Below, one piece after another: positions 22,658 through 31,087 of a DNA stretch of 40,516 nucleotides. The DNA comes from a virus, in IMG/VR virus record IMGVR_UViG_3300023284_000693, positions 1 through 40,516 of that record; one strand, given 5' to 3'. The notes under the pieces are model-generated. The model ran no database searches. It was not told the origin of the DNA and was given only the letters and a program-made list of their open reading frames with translations. The position numbers and the translations under genes are program-made. Within the stretch, counting starts at the first letter, position 1, and every line of letters starts with the position of its first letter.

Positions 22658-24016
22658 CTAGCCAGTAAAACTTGGGTTGGGTCTCACAATTGGTGCCGGA
22701 GTTCCACTATCAGAACCAAATACTGCGGTTGCCAGCGAATTACCAAATCCACCCCCAAATGCTGTCGCTCCAGCGCTTATCAGTGGCTCCAATATCCCAC
22801 CTCCTCCGGGATCACCTGGAATAGTCACTATATCGGATGTATTGCCACTCACCAAAAGCTGTAAAATATTCATAAGTGATTGCTGTTGTTGATTAAACTG
22901 TTCCTGTCCCTGGGTCAATCCAAATTGCTCAATCAGTCGAGGCAAAGCAGCACTATCCAAAGCATTGGTAATGCTGTTGATTTGCGTATTCTCAAACGGT
23001 GCAATTTGCGTTGCCGCTGCAAGCTGTCGTTCTTCAGCGCCCGCCTCGCGCGCTTGCCCGGACTCAAATACCTGTGATAGTAAAGTGGTTAAATCAAGTT
23101 CCCGCCCTTGCTGCGCATTAAAAGCTTCTGATGTGATATTAGCTAGATCAAGTTCCCGCCCTTGCTGCGCATTAAAAGCTCCTGATGTGATATTAGCCAA
23201 ATCAAGTTCCCGCCCTTGCTGCAACTCAAAACCTTGCAGGAGCTCAGAAAGCAAATCACTCTGTCGCCCGCGTTCCTGTGACAGGTTCTGGAATGCGAGA
23301 TTCGAACCTACATCGCCCAGTGCATTTGCCAAGCCAACATTCATTCTTGACTGGGCCATCTCAAACGGACTGGAAGATCCAGGCTGGACAAACTGACCGG
23401 CCTGTGTAAACTGCCCTCGCTCCAGTGCTGCTGCATCTCCAAACTGTTCAAGGATGGGTCGAGTTGCAGCAGTGATCGCATTCTGCAAAATGGGGTTGTC
23501 AGCCATTTGACTTTCGCCACTCAGCAACTGGAAAATCTGATCAAAAGCTGCTGAAGTTTGTCCGGGCCGATTAGCCGACTCCGCGAAAATTGGATTCAGG
23601 AGCTGGCCCAAATCCATGCTCCCACCCAAAACCGGGTTGACAGCCGTTGAGCTAGTCCCTCCACCCAGAACCGGGTTGACAGCCGTTGAGCTAGTCCCTC
23701 CACCCAGAACCGGGTTGACATTCGTACCTGCACCAGTGCCACTGGCAATTGATGACAGAGTGTCACGTGCCGTATTAATGCCGGATGCCCCACCAGGTGT
23801 AAACATCTCTGAAATACGGGCCAATAGATCTGACTCAAGCCCACTCAATTGGGCGGTAGTTTCCCCACCAAATTGAGGCAGTCCACCTTGTCCAACTGCA
23901 CTACTTAAAAATTGCAATATGTCGTCTTGTAGTTGGATCTGCCCCTGGGGTCGTACATCCTGAACCGTTGCCGGTTCGGGATCATCCCCAAAAAGAAAAT
24001 CACTGATAAAACTCAT
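22658..24016 (-). CDS. Repeat-containing internal virion-like protein, 452 aa
   Basis: Two tandem repeat arrays are visible. NPVLGGGTSSTAV (13 residues, 39 bp) occurs twice plus a partial third copy at about residues 99-132. The unit AFNAQQGRELDLANITS (18 residues, 54 bp) occurs two to three times at about 265-315. The rest is Gln/Leu/Ala-rich and helical, with Gly-rich ends. Third of the ejection-type proteins. Repeats identical at DNA level imply recent expansion. Function inferred from position. Confidence 0.6.
   Translation of the reverse strand: MSFISDFLFGDDPEPATVQDVRPQGQIQLQDDILQFLSSAVGQGGLPQFGGETTAQLSGLESDLLARISEMFTPGGASGINTARDTLSSIASGTGAGTNVNPVLGGGTSSTAVNPVLGGGTSSTAVNPVLGGSMDLGQLLNPIFAESANRPGQTSAAFDQIFQLLSGESQMADNPILQNAITAATRPILEQFGDAAALERGQFTQAGQFVQPGSSSPFEMAQSRMNVGLANALGDVGSNLAFQNLSQERGRQSDLLSELLQGFELQQGRELDLANITSGAFNAQQGRELDLANITSEAFNAQQGRELDLTTLLSQVFESGQAREAGAEERQLAAATQIAPFENTQINSITNALDSAALPRLIEQFGLTQGQEQFNQQQQSLMNILQLLVSGNTSDIVTIPGDPGGGGILEPLISAGATAFGGGFGNSLATAVFGSDSGTPAPIVRPNPSFTG
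23091..23221 (-). repeat. 54-bp tandem repeat in internal virion-like gene
   Basis: Units at 23091-23144 and 23145-23198, and the start of a third at 23199-23221, are nearly identical. They encode an 18-residue helical unit with QQGRELDL. In-frame copies can expand or contract without breaking the gene. Confidence 0.85.
23622..23720 (-). repeat. 39-bp tandem repeat in internal virion-like gene
   Basis: Two almost identical 39-bp units (23622-23660, 23661-23699) plus a partial third encode NPVLGGGTSSTAV repeats, a Gly/Ser-rich flexible linker. The first two differ at one base. Confidence 0.85.
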
Positions 24017-24471
24017 AATAGCCCCTCCTCTAAATCAAATCTGAATACACTTCCCAACTTCACAGGCTTTCCGACAGCCCCAAAGACCTTGGCAAAACCC
24101 ATTGGTTTGTTGTTGGTGTCGATAGCAATAATTTCATTATACCCACCTTCAATTGCAAATTCACACATCATCGCCAATAATCCGTTTCTGGTCTCGGCTC
24201 CTCCCCTCTTGCAGTAGAGGTGGATTACCACACACCCAGGGTTAAAAGCGGTCGCGCTGAGTTGGCATAACATGGCACCAGTGAAACCACTTTCGTCGTG
24301 AGCAATGAATAATCCCAGGTTGTCCTTGTGTATTTGTGTGGCCAGTTCAACCAACGCCTGTCCAGGTTTTCTCACCATCTTATCGGACTCAAAAAACTGA
24401 AGTATAAATTCCCGAAAATCGGGTAGCATAAGTGCTGCGTTGTTTCTTATTCTCATCGTCTGTATTGTCAT
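24013..24471 (-). CDS. GNAT-like acetyltransferase fold protein, 152 aa
   Basis: Alternating strands and helices with LGLFIAHDESGFTGAMLCQLSAT (strands beta4-beta5 style), VVIHLYCKRGGAETRNGLLAMMCEFAIEGG (the acetyl-CoA-binding loop region plus helix), and EIIAIDTNNKPMGFAKVFG fit a small GNAT fold. GNAT-like proteins occur in the structural clusters of several podophages with unknown substrate. The canonical Q/R-x-x-G-x-G/A loop appears only loosely as KRGGAETRNG, so binding of acetyl-CoA is uncertain. Overlaps the neighbouring genes by 4 bp each. Confidence 0.65.
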   Translation of the reverse strand: MTIQTMRIRNNAALMLPDFREFILQFFESDKMVRKPGQALVELATQIHKDNLGLFIAHDESGFTGAMLCQLSATAFNPGCVVIHLYCKRGGAETRNGLLAMMCEFAIEGGYNEIIAIDTNNKPMGFAKVFGAVGKPVKLGSVFRFDLEEGLL

Positions 24472-24779
24472 CCTAAATTAACCCATGCGGCTCCATCTGA
24501 TCCCCGGAATTTTTGACCCACTGCACCGTCACTAACGTAAACTATGCCGCGTTCAAAATTGGCGGCACTGGGTAAAGTTGCAATAGTAAAATCACCTAAA
24601 ATGAATGGTGCTTCCATCGGTGTTTCACCATCGTTTGTGATTGCCAGGTTTATCCTTGTCCCATGTTCACGAAAAGCTGACACCATCTCACGTGCAAAAT
24701 TAACCGCCCATCTGTCCAACTCCGGGACTCCCGACGTCGGAAGGTTAAATGGGACTTGTTCAATTACTGGTAGAGCCAC
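24468..24779 (-). CDS. Small fibre/tip-like protein, 103 aa
   Basis: GTG start at 24779, with GGAGGG eight bases upstream, inside the end of the zinc-ribbon gene. N-terminal helix (LDRWAVNFAREMVSAFREHG), then a C-terminal segment TLPSAANFERGIVYVSDGAVGQKFRGSDGAAWVNL. That segment is the short beta motif seen at the end of many phage tail-fibre, tip and structural proteins. Probably a virion protein; no precise assignment. Confidence 0.65.
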   Translation of the reverse strand: MALPVIEQVPFNLPTSGVPELDRWAVNFAREMVSAFREHGTRINLAITNDGETPMEAPFILGDFTIATLPSAANFERGIVYVSDGAVGQKFRGSDGAAWVNLG

Positions 24780-24924
24780 AAGGACATCCCTCCATTAATT
24801 TCTGTTTAGTGCCAATTAACTTTGTTTTGCACTTTGGGCAAATCCAATGCAAATCAACTGCCAGTTCGAATTGCTCGGTCAACGCTTTTGATTTAAGCGA
24901 CTCTCGTTTTTTCTGTTTGGTCAT
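24760..24924 (-). CDS. Zinc-ribbon mini-protein, 54 aa
   Basis: A short gene fills the otherwise empty gap between the tail protein and the fibre-tip gene. ATG 24924 overlaps the upstream stop (ATGA) and the stop at 24760 overlaps the next GTG start by 20 bp. The protein has a basic N-terminus (MTKQKKRESLKSKA), then ICPKC and GCPCG, which give C-x2-C and C-x-C pairs for one zinc. Role unknown; possibly an assembly or regulatory factor. Confidence 0.7.
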   Translation of the reverse strand: MTKQKKRESLKSKALTEQFELAVDLHWICPKCKTKLIGTKQKLMEGCPCGSTSN

Positions 24925-26777
24925 CGTCCTCCCCCTGGTGCAGTGTCAAGCGCATAGCCAGCCAATGAGTAATAAAATGCGCTTTGGTCAACACCGATTT
25001 CTGTCTCAGCGTAACGGGTACTTTTTCTGGGCGTCACAAAATGACGTTCGTCCGGGATGCCGGTTGAAAAGCCCTGGTCGGAAAGTAAAACAGCAACACC
25101 ATCCACTGTGTTTGATCCATACAGTCGCACCCGGACCTCATTAACAGACCCCAATTGCTGTTTGATAAAGGGATAGATACGACGCACTATCCCTTTGAAT
25201 TCCACATTACCCACACTCACTCTGGCAAAGCGCACGTAACTATCCATTAGTGTCCCATTTTTACTGGTGCTGCCATTCAAAATAAATATATCCCCTGTCT
25301 CAGTGCCAAAGAGTGTCAGCGGGAATTGTTCATGGAAAAATCTGTCGTCCCATCGATAGCTGAAATCTTGCCATTCTTCCGAGATCTCATTCCACGTCAG
25401 CGTAGATTGGCGTCGATAAGATCCCATGGACAAAGCAGGAAGTTCACGCCGGGTATGTGGGTCTGGTGCGTAGTCGCCAACGTTCTCCATGTAATGTGTG
25501 ACATAGGCTTGTTCAGGTGTGCCGTTGATGCCCACCTCCACATCCTGGGTTAGTGGTGTAACCCAATGCAATTCGCCACGCTCTTCATCAAAATGGCTGA
25601 GCATAAAATCATTTCGCAGTGGTGTGACCCGACGAACAATATCTCGCCAGACGTGATCATTTACCGGGGTGATTGTAGCCCCGTTAAATCGATATTGTCG
25701 ATCCGCTCCGACGAAATCGTGGAAGTCCGGGTATACTGCAACACCCCTTGGAGAAACAGGGCCGTAGCCAGTCACTACCGTTCTGAAAAGGTAAACCAGT
25801 GGAAGCGTGACACTTTGCGCGAGCGTGATATTTTTCTCCGAGTAGATAGCAATCAATTCGCCGATGGCTTTCATTGTCTGAATTCCATCAGGTCCGTCAT
25901 GGACAATTAATTCTGTCGCCTCACCGGTTACCGTATCTTCCGGTTTCCCAATGTCACTTGTGCGGATTGAGAATTTCTTAAACTCACCTCCAGTGGTTGG
26001 GGCACCATAGATCAATTTATTTTTATGCCGTAGTAAAGTTTTGCAGGTCTCCACATTTCCCAGTACTGGTAAATAAGCAACATCAGCCACACCGTCCCAG
26101 GCTAATACAGGATCTGTCCCGTTAGTGAAATAAATTCTGTCACCTTGTGCAGACGGACCACCCAGGGCATCGCCGTTATAGAATGTTTCGGTAAACCATG
26201 GTGTTCCAATATCGCCAGTCATTACCTGTCTAATCGTATAGGGCGATGGACCTGCACTGACTTCCCCATAGTTCGTCGTTAATGTCAGTTGCAGATCATT
26301 ATCAACCGTCAATACCTTATACCAAATAGCGCCCTGGCTGGTCACACCAACAGCACCAAAGCTGAAAAAATCCCCCACCTTCACATCGGTTGACCATGTG
26401 GTGCCCACCCCGACAACAACCGGCGATCCATTCACTACAGTAGCCGTTCCAGTTTCAGTCCGGGGTGTCAGATAATCAAGTAAGCCGGTCAAGTCATCGA
26501 ACACAAACAGATCGGTTGTGTTGCCGAATATTGTGCGAATAGTCTTATCACGCAATAGGAATGATTCTTCCAGCAATGCAGGTTTGCCATCCAGATTTAC
26601 CGGGGTCACGTCATCGGGGAAATTACTCCACCCCAAATTATCAAAATCGACACTGCCCTGGCTGATGCGAACGTTCAAACAGTCTTTCATCGCCCGGCGT
26701 GGAATGGCCGTGGGGGAAACCCCCAGATACAAACCAAGGTTCGGTGTTTGTATATTGTTGTCTCGTCGAATGCTCAT
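24921..26777 (-). CDS. Large tail hub/stabilisation-like protein, 618 aa
   Basis: The N-terminus (NIQTPNLGLYLGVSPTAIPRRAMKDCLNVRISQGSVDFDNLGWSNF) resembles the start of phage tail-tube-B or tail-stabilisation type proteins, which begin with a conserved pattern about 'parameter-set' binding and then have a beta-propeller-like body. The body here has many repeated strands (LYGSNTVDGVAVLLSDQ, YRQSTLTWNEISEEWQDF). Encoded after the adaptor and fibre genes, it is probably the tail hub. The exact family assignment is not certain. Confidence 0.65.
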   Translation of the reverse strand: MSIRRDNNIQTPNLGLYLGVSPTAIPRRAMKDCLNVRISQGSVDFDNLGWSNFPDDVTPVNLDGKPALLEESFLLRDKTIRTIFGNTTDLFVFDDLTGLLDYLTPRTETGTATVVNGSPVVVGVGTTWSTDVKVGDFFSFGAVGVTSQGAIWYKVLTVDNDLQLTLTTNYGEVSAGPSPYTIRQVMTGDIGTPWFTETFYNGDALGGPSAQGDRIYFTNGTDPVLAWDGVADVAYLPVLGNVETCKTLLRHKNKLIYGAPTTGGEFKKFSIRTSDIGKPEDTVTGEATELIVHDGPDGIQTMKAIGELIAIYSEKNITLAQSVTLPLVYLFRTVVTGYGPVSPRGVAVYPDFHDFVGADRQYRFNGATITPVNDHVWRDIVRRVTPLRNDFMLSHFDEERGELHWVTPLTQDVEVGINGTPEQAYVTHYMENVGDYAPDPHTRRELPALSMGSYRRQSTLTWNEISEEWQDFSYRWDDRFFHEQFPLTLFGTETGDIFILNGSTSKNGTLMDSYVRFARVSVGNVEFKGIVRRIYPFIKQQLGSVNEVRVRLYGSNTVDGVAVLLSDQGFSTGIPDERHFVTPRKSTRYAETEIGVDQSAFYYSLAGYALDTAPGGGR

Positions 26778-27667
26778 TATATTTGTAAGTAACTCACTTG
26801 CGCTAAGTCATCCCCTTCTGGTACACCTTGGGTTCCCAGTGCATTGCCCATTGAAGTCCAGTCTGTGCCATCAAAATCATAGGCTTGTAATTCATCATCG
26901 GCGGCAGAACCCAGAATAATTTGTGTTGCTGATAACGCGCACATTGTATTGAAATTTTGTGAGGCTATCGACAATGCATTTCCAATCTGCGCGATGGTCG
27001 TACCGGACAAATCATAAGCTATTAGCTCGTCAGTGTTCCAGTTGAAAACGGCATACGTTGTCGCATCCAATACAGCGATACATGCAAGGCTCGTTGAAAT
27101 GGTCAAGAAGGCAAACAGAGTCCAGTCTGTGCCATCAAAATCATAAATCCTGATTGCATTAGAAACAATCACAATTACTCGCGTACTTGATATAGAGTCC
27201 ATGCATTTTATGTTAGACGCAGCACCAATTGAATTTCCAACTATCGCCCAATCAGTCCCATCAAAATCCCATGTGGTCATATCGGAAACAGTACCAATTG
27301 CAACTCTGGTAGAACCCATGGCTGCAACGCGGGGAAATGCCAAAGCAGCGCTTGAATTAACCTGAAATTCATTGCCAACGAGAGACCAGCCTGGATCGTC
27401 AAAATTATACATCCCCAAACGAAAATTATTGAACTGGTCACTGCCCACAATCACCACACGGTCAAGAGTTACACCGGTAACGCCAGATCTGTTGGGGGCA
27501 TCCCCGGTTAGTGTTGTGACAACGGTGGCATTGCCGACCGTGGTTGAATCAGTTCCGTCAAAGAGATATGCTTGCAACTCTCGTGAAGCATTGAAAAGCG
27601 CAAAGTTAAATACAAACTCAGGCTGCTTGGTAAACCACATGAACCACATTACTTTTTGATCAGACAT
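26777..27667 (-). CDS. Beta-propeller-like virion protein, 296 aa
   Basis: Built from about six repeats of roughly 42-48 residues, each with a variant of IYDFDGTDWTLVGN (for example NFDDPGWSLVGNEF, TWDFDGTDWAIVGNSI, IYDFDGTDWTLFAF, AYDFDGTDWTSMGNAL) plus a strand such as ATQIILGSAADDELQAY. This periodicity fits a beta-propeller of Kelch/WD-like geometry. It lies between the DUF4376-like and tail hub genes, so it is probably a tail-tip or fibre component that may bind a host ligand. The stop abuts the tail hub start. Confidence 0.75.
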   Translation of the reverse strand: MSDQKVMWFMWFTKQPEFVFNFALFNASRELQAYLFDGTDSTTVGNATVVTTLTGDAPNRSGVTGVTLDRVVIVGSDQFNNFRLGMYNFDDPGWSLVGNEFQVNSSAALAFPRVAAMGSTRVAIGTVSDMTTWDFDGTDWAIVGNSIGAASNIKCMDSISSTRVIVIVSNAIRIYDFDGTDWTLFAFLTISTSLACIAVLDATTYAVFNWNTDELIAYDLSGTTIAQIGNALSIASQNFNTMCALSATQIILGSAADDELQAYDFDGTDWTSMGNALGTQGVPEGDDLAQVSYLQI

Positions 27668-28317
27668 TAGGGCCAGCCAGTTTCCAAGTCAATATCCAAG
27701 GGTGTCGATGATTCTTTTATCCCGTCAATCAGTTCCGCTAACCTGTCATAGCATCCTTGCACATAGTCATCGACAGCAATAGACATTCCATCAATAACAC
27801 TTTTTGGCAGTAAAAGACTTTGGTCCCCAAAGACGAATTTCCGATCCGTTTTTGCACCCAACACCGCACCTATTAATCGTGCGATTCCAACAGCGTCGGT
27901 ACGAACGGGAATTGTACCGACGAGTATTCCAGCGTCCATTTTTTCCGCTGCCATTCTTTTCACTTCCGTTATCAATGCTGTACGAAGTTCGTCGAGGGTT
28001 GGATAACGAGGTTCGACCCGCCAAGCTTGATGGAAACTGCCTTCAATTTTATTAATGGTTTCCGTCAACTTCTCTGAAAACTTATCATAGTCGGGCTGTT
28101 TATGTGGTATCACAGGATCCGCCATGGCCAAGTCAAAACAATACTGATCCCACCTCTCTTCATTGGTTGGTAAAAACACAACCTGAATTATTGTTGATGT
28201 GTCAGACTTACTACGGCTTTCAGCAACTGGGGGTCCTGGCAATTTTCGACGGCCTGCACGCCTTCTAACTTCCCGGGCAGAAATTAATTTTCCTGTAGCC
28301 CTCTCTCTGTATCTCAT
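27667..28317 (-). CDS. Phage tail-associated protein with DUF4376-like C-terminus, 216 aa
   Basis: Basic N-terminus (RYRERATGKLISAREVRRRAGRRKLPGPP). The C-terminal part (about 110-210: VKRMAAEKMDAGILVGTIPVRTDAVGIARLIGAVLGAKT...FVFGDQSLLLPKSVIDGMSIAVDDYVQGCYDRLAELIDGI) follows the DUF4376 pattern of a small beta stretch, then helix with a conserved Q.C....L. That domain occurs in proteins encoded next to tail fibres, often as assembly chaperones. Fits its position between fibre-like and propeller genes; detailed function unknown. Confidence 0.65.
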   Translation of the reverse strand: MRYRERATGKLISAREVRRRAGRRKLPGPPVAESRSKSDTSTIIQVVFLPTNEERWDQYCFDLAMADPVIPHKQPDYDKFSEKLTETINKIEGSFHQAWRVEPRYPTLDELRTALITEVKRMAAEKMDAGILVGTIPVRTDAVGIARLIGAVLGAKTDRKFVFGDQSLLLPKSVIDGMSIAVDDYVQGCYDRLAELIDGIKESSTPLDIDLETGWP

Positions 28318-28326
28318 TTGTGCCTC

Positions 28327-29163
28327 CTACGTCGTGAAGTTTGCAATTATGCCAAGAAAGATAGTCAATCCATCATTCGTTGATAGAATAATTAAATCAC
28401 GCCCATCCACAGTTAGCGGAATACTCACCCCATCTGGAACAATCAGCGTATAAGAAGAAGTCAACGAAAGGGCAAAATTCCCCCCGTCTATAAGATCCAG
28501 ATAAATAGTTTGCTCTTCACCATCCGCAGTATCGGGCATATTCACAAATGTAAAAACCGTATCTTCGGTAATAGTAATCTCAAAAACAGTAGCGGTTTCA
28601 AAATCAATTTCTATGGCCCCGGCAACACTGGAAATTGTTCTTCGACGACCGCGATAAAAATTATTCGTTCTTAAAGATCCAACAACGATATCTGTAAACT
28701 GAAGGTCGATAGCCAGTTCACCATTAAAAGTTAGACGCGCTACGTTCCCCGCCTCATCTTGCCAAAAGATCTCAGCCTGTCCGTTAAATTGTTTGGTGTA
28801 TAGATTGATCGCATCAACTGGCACGGTAGGGTCAACTGCTTGCTGCGGCATATTGACCACTGGGTTATTCAATTTGCCATCATTGGTTAGCTGAGAAACC
28901 AGGCCATTGCTATCAATGTAAAAACATTCGACGATGCCATTAATAGTTTTTGAATAGAGCACACCCTCAGTACCGCCACCCCCTGGGTCACCAGATAAGT
29001 CCACCAGGCGGCACTGTCTATGCTTTCCCTGGTCAGCATCGTCTGGATCAAAATGATCCCCATTAAAAATAACACTTTGCGCCGATCTCTGTGCACGCTC
29101 ATTCGCTGGGTATGAGGAGATTACATCATTGTCTTGTGGATTGTTTGCATCACGACTAACCAT
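28327..29163 (-). CDS. Fibre-like structural protein, 278 aa
   Basis: Beta-rich. The N-terminal half has repeated elements (FYIDSNGLVSQLTNDG and IFWQDEAGNVARLTFNG) typical of phage fibre or head-fibre proteins. The C-terminal half (VFEITITEDTVFTFVNMPDTADGEEQTIYLDLIDGGNFALSLTSSYT) resembles the repeat found in phage tail-collar or decorating proteins. No signal peptide. Lies next to the adaptor gene. Probably a tail fibre or fibre adaptor, with no precise family. Confidence 0.65.
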   Translation of the reverse strand: MVSRDANNPQDNDVISSYPANERAQRSAQSVIFNGDHFDPDDADQGKHRQCRLVDLSGDPGGGGTEGVLYSKTINGIVECFYIDSNGLVSQLTNDGKLNNPVVNMPQQAVDPTVPVDAINLYTKQFNGQAEIFWQDEAGNVARLTFNGELAIDLQFTDIVVGSLRTNNFYRGRRRTISSVAGAIEIDFETATVFEITITEDTVFTFVNMPDTADGEEQTIYLDLIDGGNFALSLTSSYTLIVPDGVSIPLTVDGRDLIILSTNDGLTIFLGIIANFTT

Positions 29164-29168
29164 GATTA

Positions 29169-29897
29169 TTATCTCCTTCCAAATTGTAAACGGCTACGGG
29201 GTGCTTTGCTAGGACTATTGGCGCCAAGACTAATAGTTAGCTCATTACGCCGCTGTAACCTTTTTCGTTTGTCCACATTCTTGAACGTTTTATATTCTGA
29301 ATCGGCCAGAGCGCGATAGCTTAGCCCCCGCTGTTCGTCACGATTAAATAACATTCCGTATTCAGTTGCCCTGTAAATGACGTAAAGCTCAGCACCATTA
29401 GTCATATAATTAGAATTAGTGCCATCAACCAAATCATCAGAATATGCATAATATGGCAAACTCAGTCGATAGTCACCGTCATCATAAAGTGATTGAGTGT
29501 CTGGCATTGGGTAGGAATGGAATTCAGTTGTGTCTTCGTCGGCGTCAAAAATCTCCAAAATGAATTGTGGTGAACCAATGTCAATATCTGGATCATTGCC
29601 ATATCGGCGATTCATGTCTGAGCGTGAGGGTGCCCAGTCAATCTCACTTACCTTCCCGTCTCCACCAATCAGAAACGGATCAGATCTGGATGCTTTGTAT
29701 TTGGTGGGTGCGTTGACTTGCTCTCTCTGGTTGGGGACAGTGATGATCTCCAACGTCCTTTCCATGTTACGAAAATTATGCAACTTTTCAGCGGCTTCAA
29801 TCGCCTTGTTGATCCAGAAAGGAACCAGATCTATGGTGGAGTCCGGCAGATCCAGAATATAGTCCTTTACCGTTTGTTGTATTACACTAAATTGCAT
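29169..29897 (-). CDS. Tail adaptor protein (gp4/gp11-like), 242 aa
   Basis: The N-terminus (QQTVKDYILDLPDSTIDLVPFWINKAIEAAEKLHNFRNMERTLEIITV) is the helical start typical of short-tail adaptor proteins that dock onto the portal (P22 gp4 and T7 gp11 families). FYVIYRATEYGMLFNRDEQRGLSYRALADSEYKTFKNVDKRKRLQ near the end also fits. It connects portal to tail hub. It is the first gene after the terminator-like hairpin at 29915-29947. Homology is at pattern level. Confidence 0.75.
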   Translation of the reverse strand: MQFSVIQQTVKDYILDLPDSTIDLVPFWINKAIEAAEKLHNFRNMERTLEIITVPNQREQVNAPTKYKASRSDPFLIGGDGKVSEIDWAPSRSDMNRRYGNDPDIDIGSPQFILEIFDADEDTTEFHSYPMPDTQSLYDDGDYRLSLPYYAYSDDLVDGTNSNYMTNGAELYVIYRATEYGMLFNRDEQRGLSYRALADSEYKTFKNVDKRKRLQRRNELTISLGANSPSKAPRSRLQFGRR

Positions 29898-29914
29898 TTA
29901 CCACCTCCAGAAAC

Positions 29915-29947
29915 TAAAAAGGGCCAGGCCGTCACCGGCCCAGCCCT
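29915..29947 (-). terminator. Rho-independent terminator-like hairpin after capsid genes
   Basis: Read on the - strand, an 11-bp stem (two G-T wobbles) with arms AGGGCTGGGCC and GGCCTGGCCCT encloses the loop GGTGAC and is followed by five T residues (29915-29919). It stands in the non-coding gap between the capsid module (upstream on the - strand) and the tail genes. It would limit read-through, making capsid RNA more abundant than tail RNA. It is the only such hairpin seen in the late cluster. Confidence 0.7.
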
Positions 29948-29970
29948 ATCCTTGCCAGTTGTTGGGCGCA

Positions 29971-30588
29971 TTACACCAAATCAGAATCATCACGACCAAT
30001 GCTAGTTCTGGCCTCCTTCTTCTGCGGCATATTTTCTAATGCGAAAATTGCCAGCTTAGGCATTCTCAGTGCTCTTGGTACGACCACCCCAGCCTCTTTC
30101 AAAAGTGCGCGAATCTTTTTAGAATCCATAGTTGCATATGGGTTCATTTGTAGAGGCGGCTCGTCTGCCTCTGACACGAAATCATTGCCCGTCAGTGCTT
30201 TGTAAAGGAGTATAGCCTCTTCCTGGGTTAACCTGGTATCCGTGACTGGCTCATCGCCAATTACAACGGCATAGTTGCCCGGCGTGATTTCCTTCACTTC
30301 AAGCTCGTTGATCAAGTCAGGATTATTTTCCAACAGATCCTCCATGCGTTGTTCCATTGCAGCGAACTTTGCACCAATCTGCCGCTCATAATTTACCTTC
30401 AGCCTTTTCTTGGCGTAGGCTTTGCGATCCGAAACGGTATTAAAACCGGCTGCAGATGCCAGCTCTTCCGTTACCCTCACTCCCTTTTCATCAAAATAGA
30501 CACCCGGTGTATCAACATACATTACAATACGATGACCTTGTGTACTCATGCGGCTATGACATCCTCGGTTTCTTTCTATATTCGACAT
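29971..30588 (-). CDS. Unknown late protein, 205 aa
   Basis: Start ATG 30588 has AGAGGA upstream in a TTAACCGAGAAG leader; an alternative ATG 30549 would remove 13 residues. A helical middle (VSDRKAYAKKRLKVNYERQIGAKFAAMEQRMEDLLENNPDLINE) is followed by a beta stretch (PGNYAVVIGDEPVTDTRLTQEEAILLYKALTG) and a basic tail. Sits between the decoration-like genes and the terminator. Could be a head or assembly protein; no family recognised. Confidence 0.6.
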   Translation of the reverse strand: MSNIERNRGCHSRMSTQGHRIVMYVDTPGVYFDEKGVRVTEELASAAGFNTVSDRKAYAKKRLKVNYERQIGAKFAAMEQRMEDLLENNPDLINELEVKEITPGNYAVVIGDEPVTDTRLTQEEAILLYKALTGNDFVSEADEPPLQMNPYATMDSKKIRALLKEAGVVVPRALRMPKLAIFALENMPQKKEARTSIGRDDSDLV

Positions 30589-30640
30589 TACGTGTTTCCT
30601 CTTCTCGGTTAAAAATCTTTTTACAGTAGCCCGCTAAAAA

Positions 30641-31066
30641 TTACAGACTCGCTCTAAATGCCGTAATCTCCTGTCCAGCGAAGGGAAGCTCCCAATATTC
30701 AAGCGATATATCACCTGTACTAACTCCACCAGCAGGAACAGAAACGGCTATGGATACAATGTCTCCGGCATTAACCCGTAATCCATTGGGTGGTCCTGTA
30801 ATATCTTTATAAATGCCTAAACCCTGTGCCAAGGCGACACCATTCAATAAATCAGTCCCCAGATCAGACGTGACACCAATAGAAGTAATGCGCAATTTTA
30901 ATACCATAGGAGCCAATAGGCCCGCCGCTGCATCGGATATTACAGCAAAACGTTGAATCATAATTGGCTTGCTTACAGCGAATATTAGCAAATTGGAATT
31001 GGCTACTGCATTAAGATTCTGGCCACGATTAAATACAACCCTACTTTCTCTATTTTCTAATGACAT
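30641..31066 (-). CDS. Capsid decoration-like protein, paralogue 2, 141 aa
   Basis: Close paralogue of the next gene upstream (31088-31513): both start MS.xNRESRVV, both contain LNAV.N..LL.F...KPI.IQRFAVI..AA.GLLAPMVL.LRI and both end with AVPAGGVSTG..SLEYWELPF.G.EIT. Compact beta fold (probably a jelly-roll) with no signal peptide. Position just after the major capsid gene on the transcript suggests head decoration or fibre-base proteins. The two copies are clearly a tandem duplication that has diverged. Confidence 0.75.
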   Translation of the reverse strand: MSLENRESRVVFNRGQNLNAVANSNLLIFAVSKPIMIQRFAVISDAAAGLLAPMVLKLRITSIGVTSDLGTDLLNGVALAQGLGIYKDITGPPNGLRVNAGDIVSIAVSVPAGGVSTGDISLEYWELPFAGQEITAFRASL

Positions 31067-31087
31067 AATTTTTCTCCTGAATTAACT

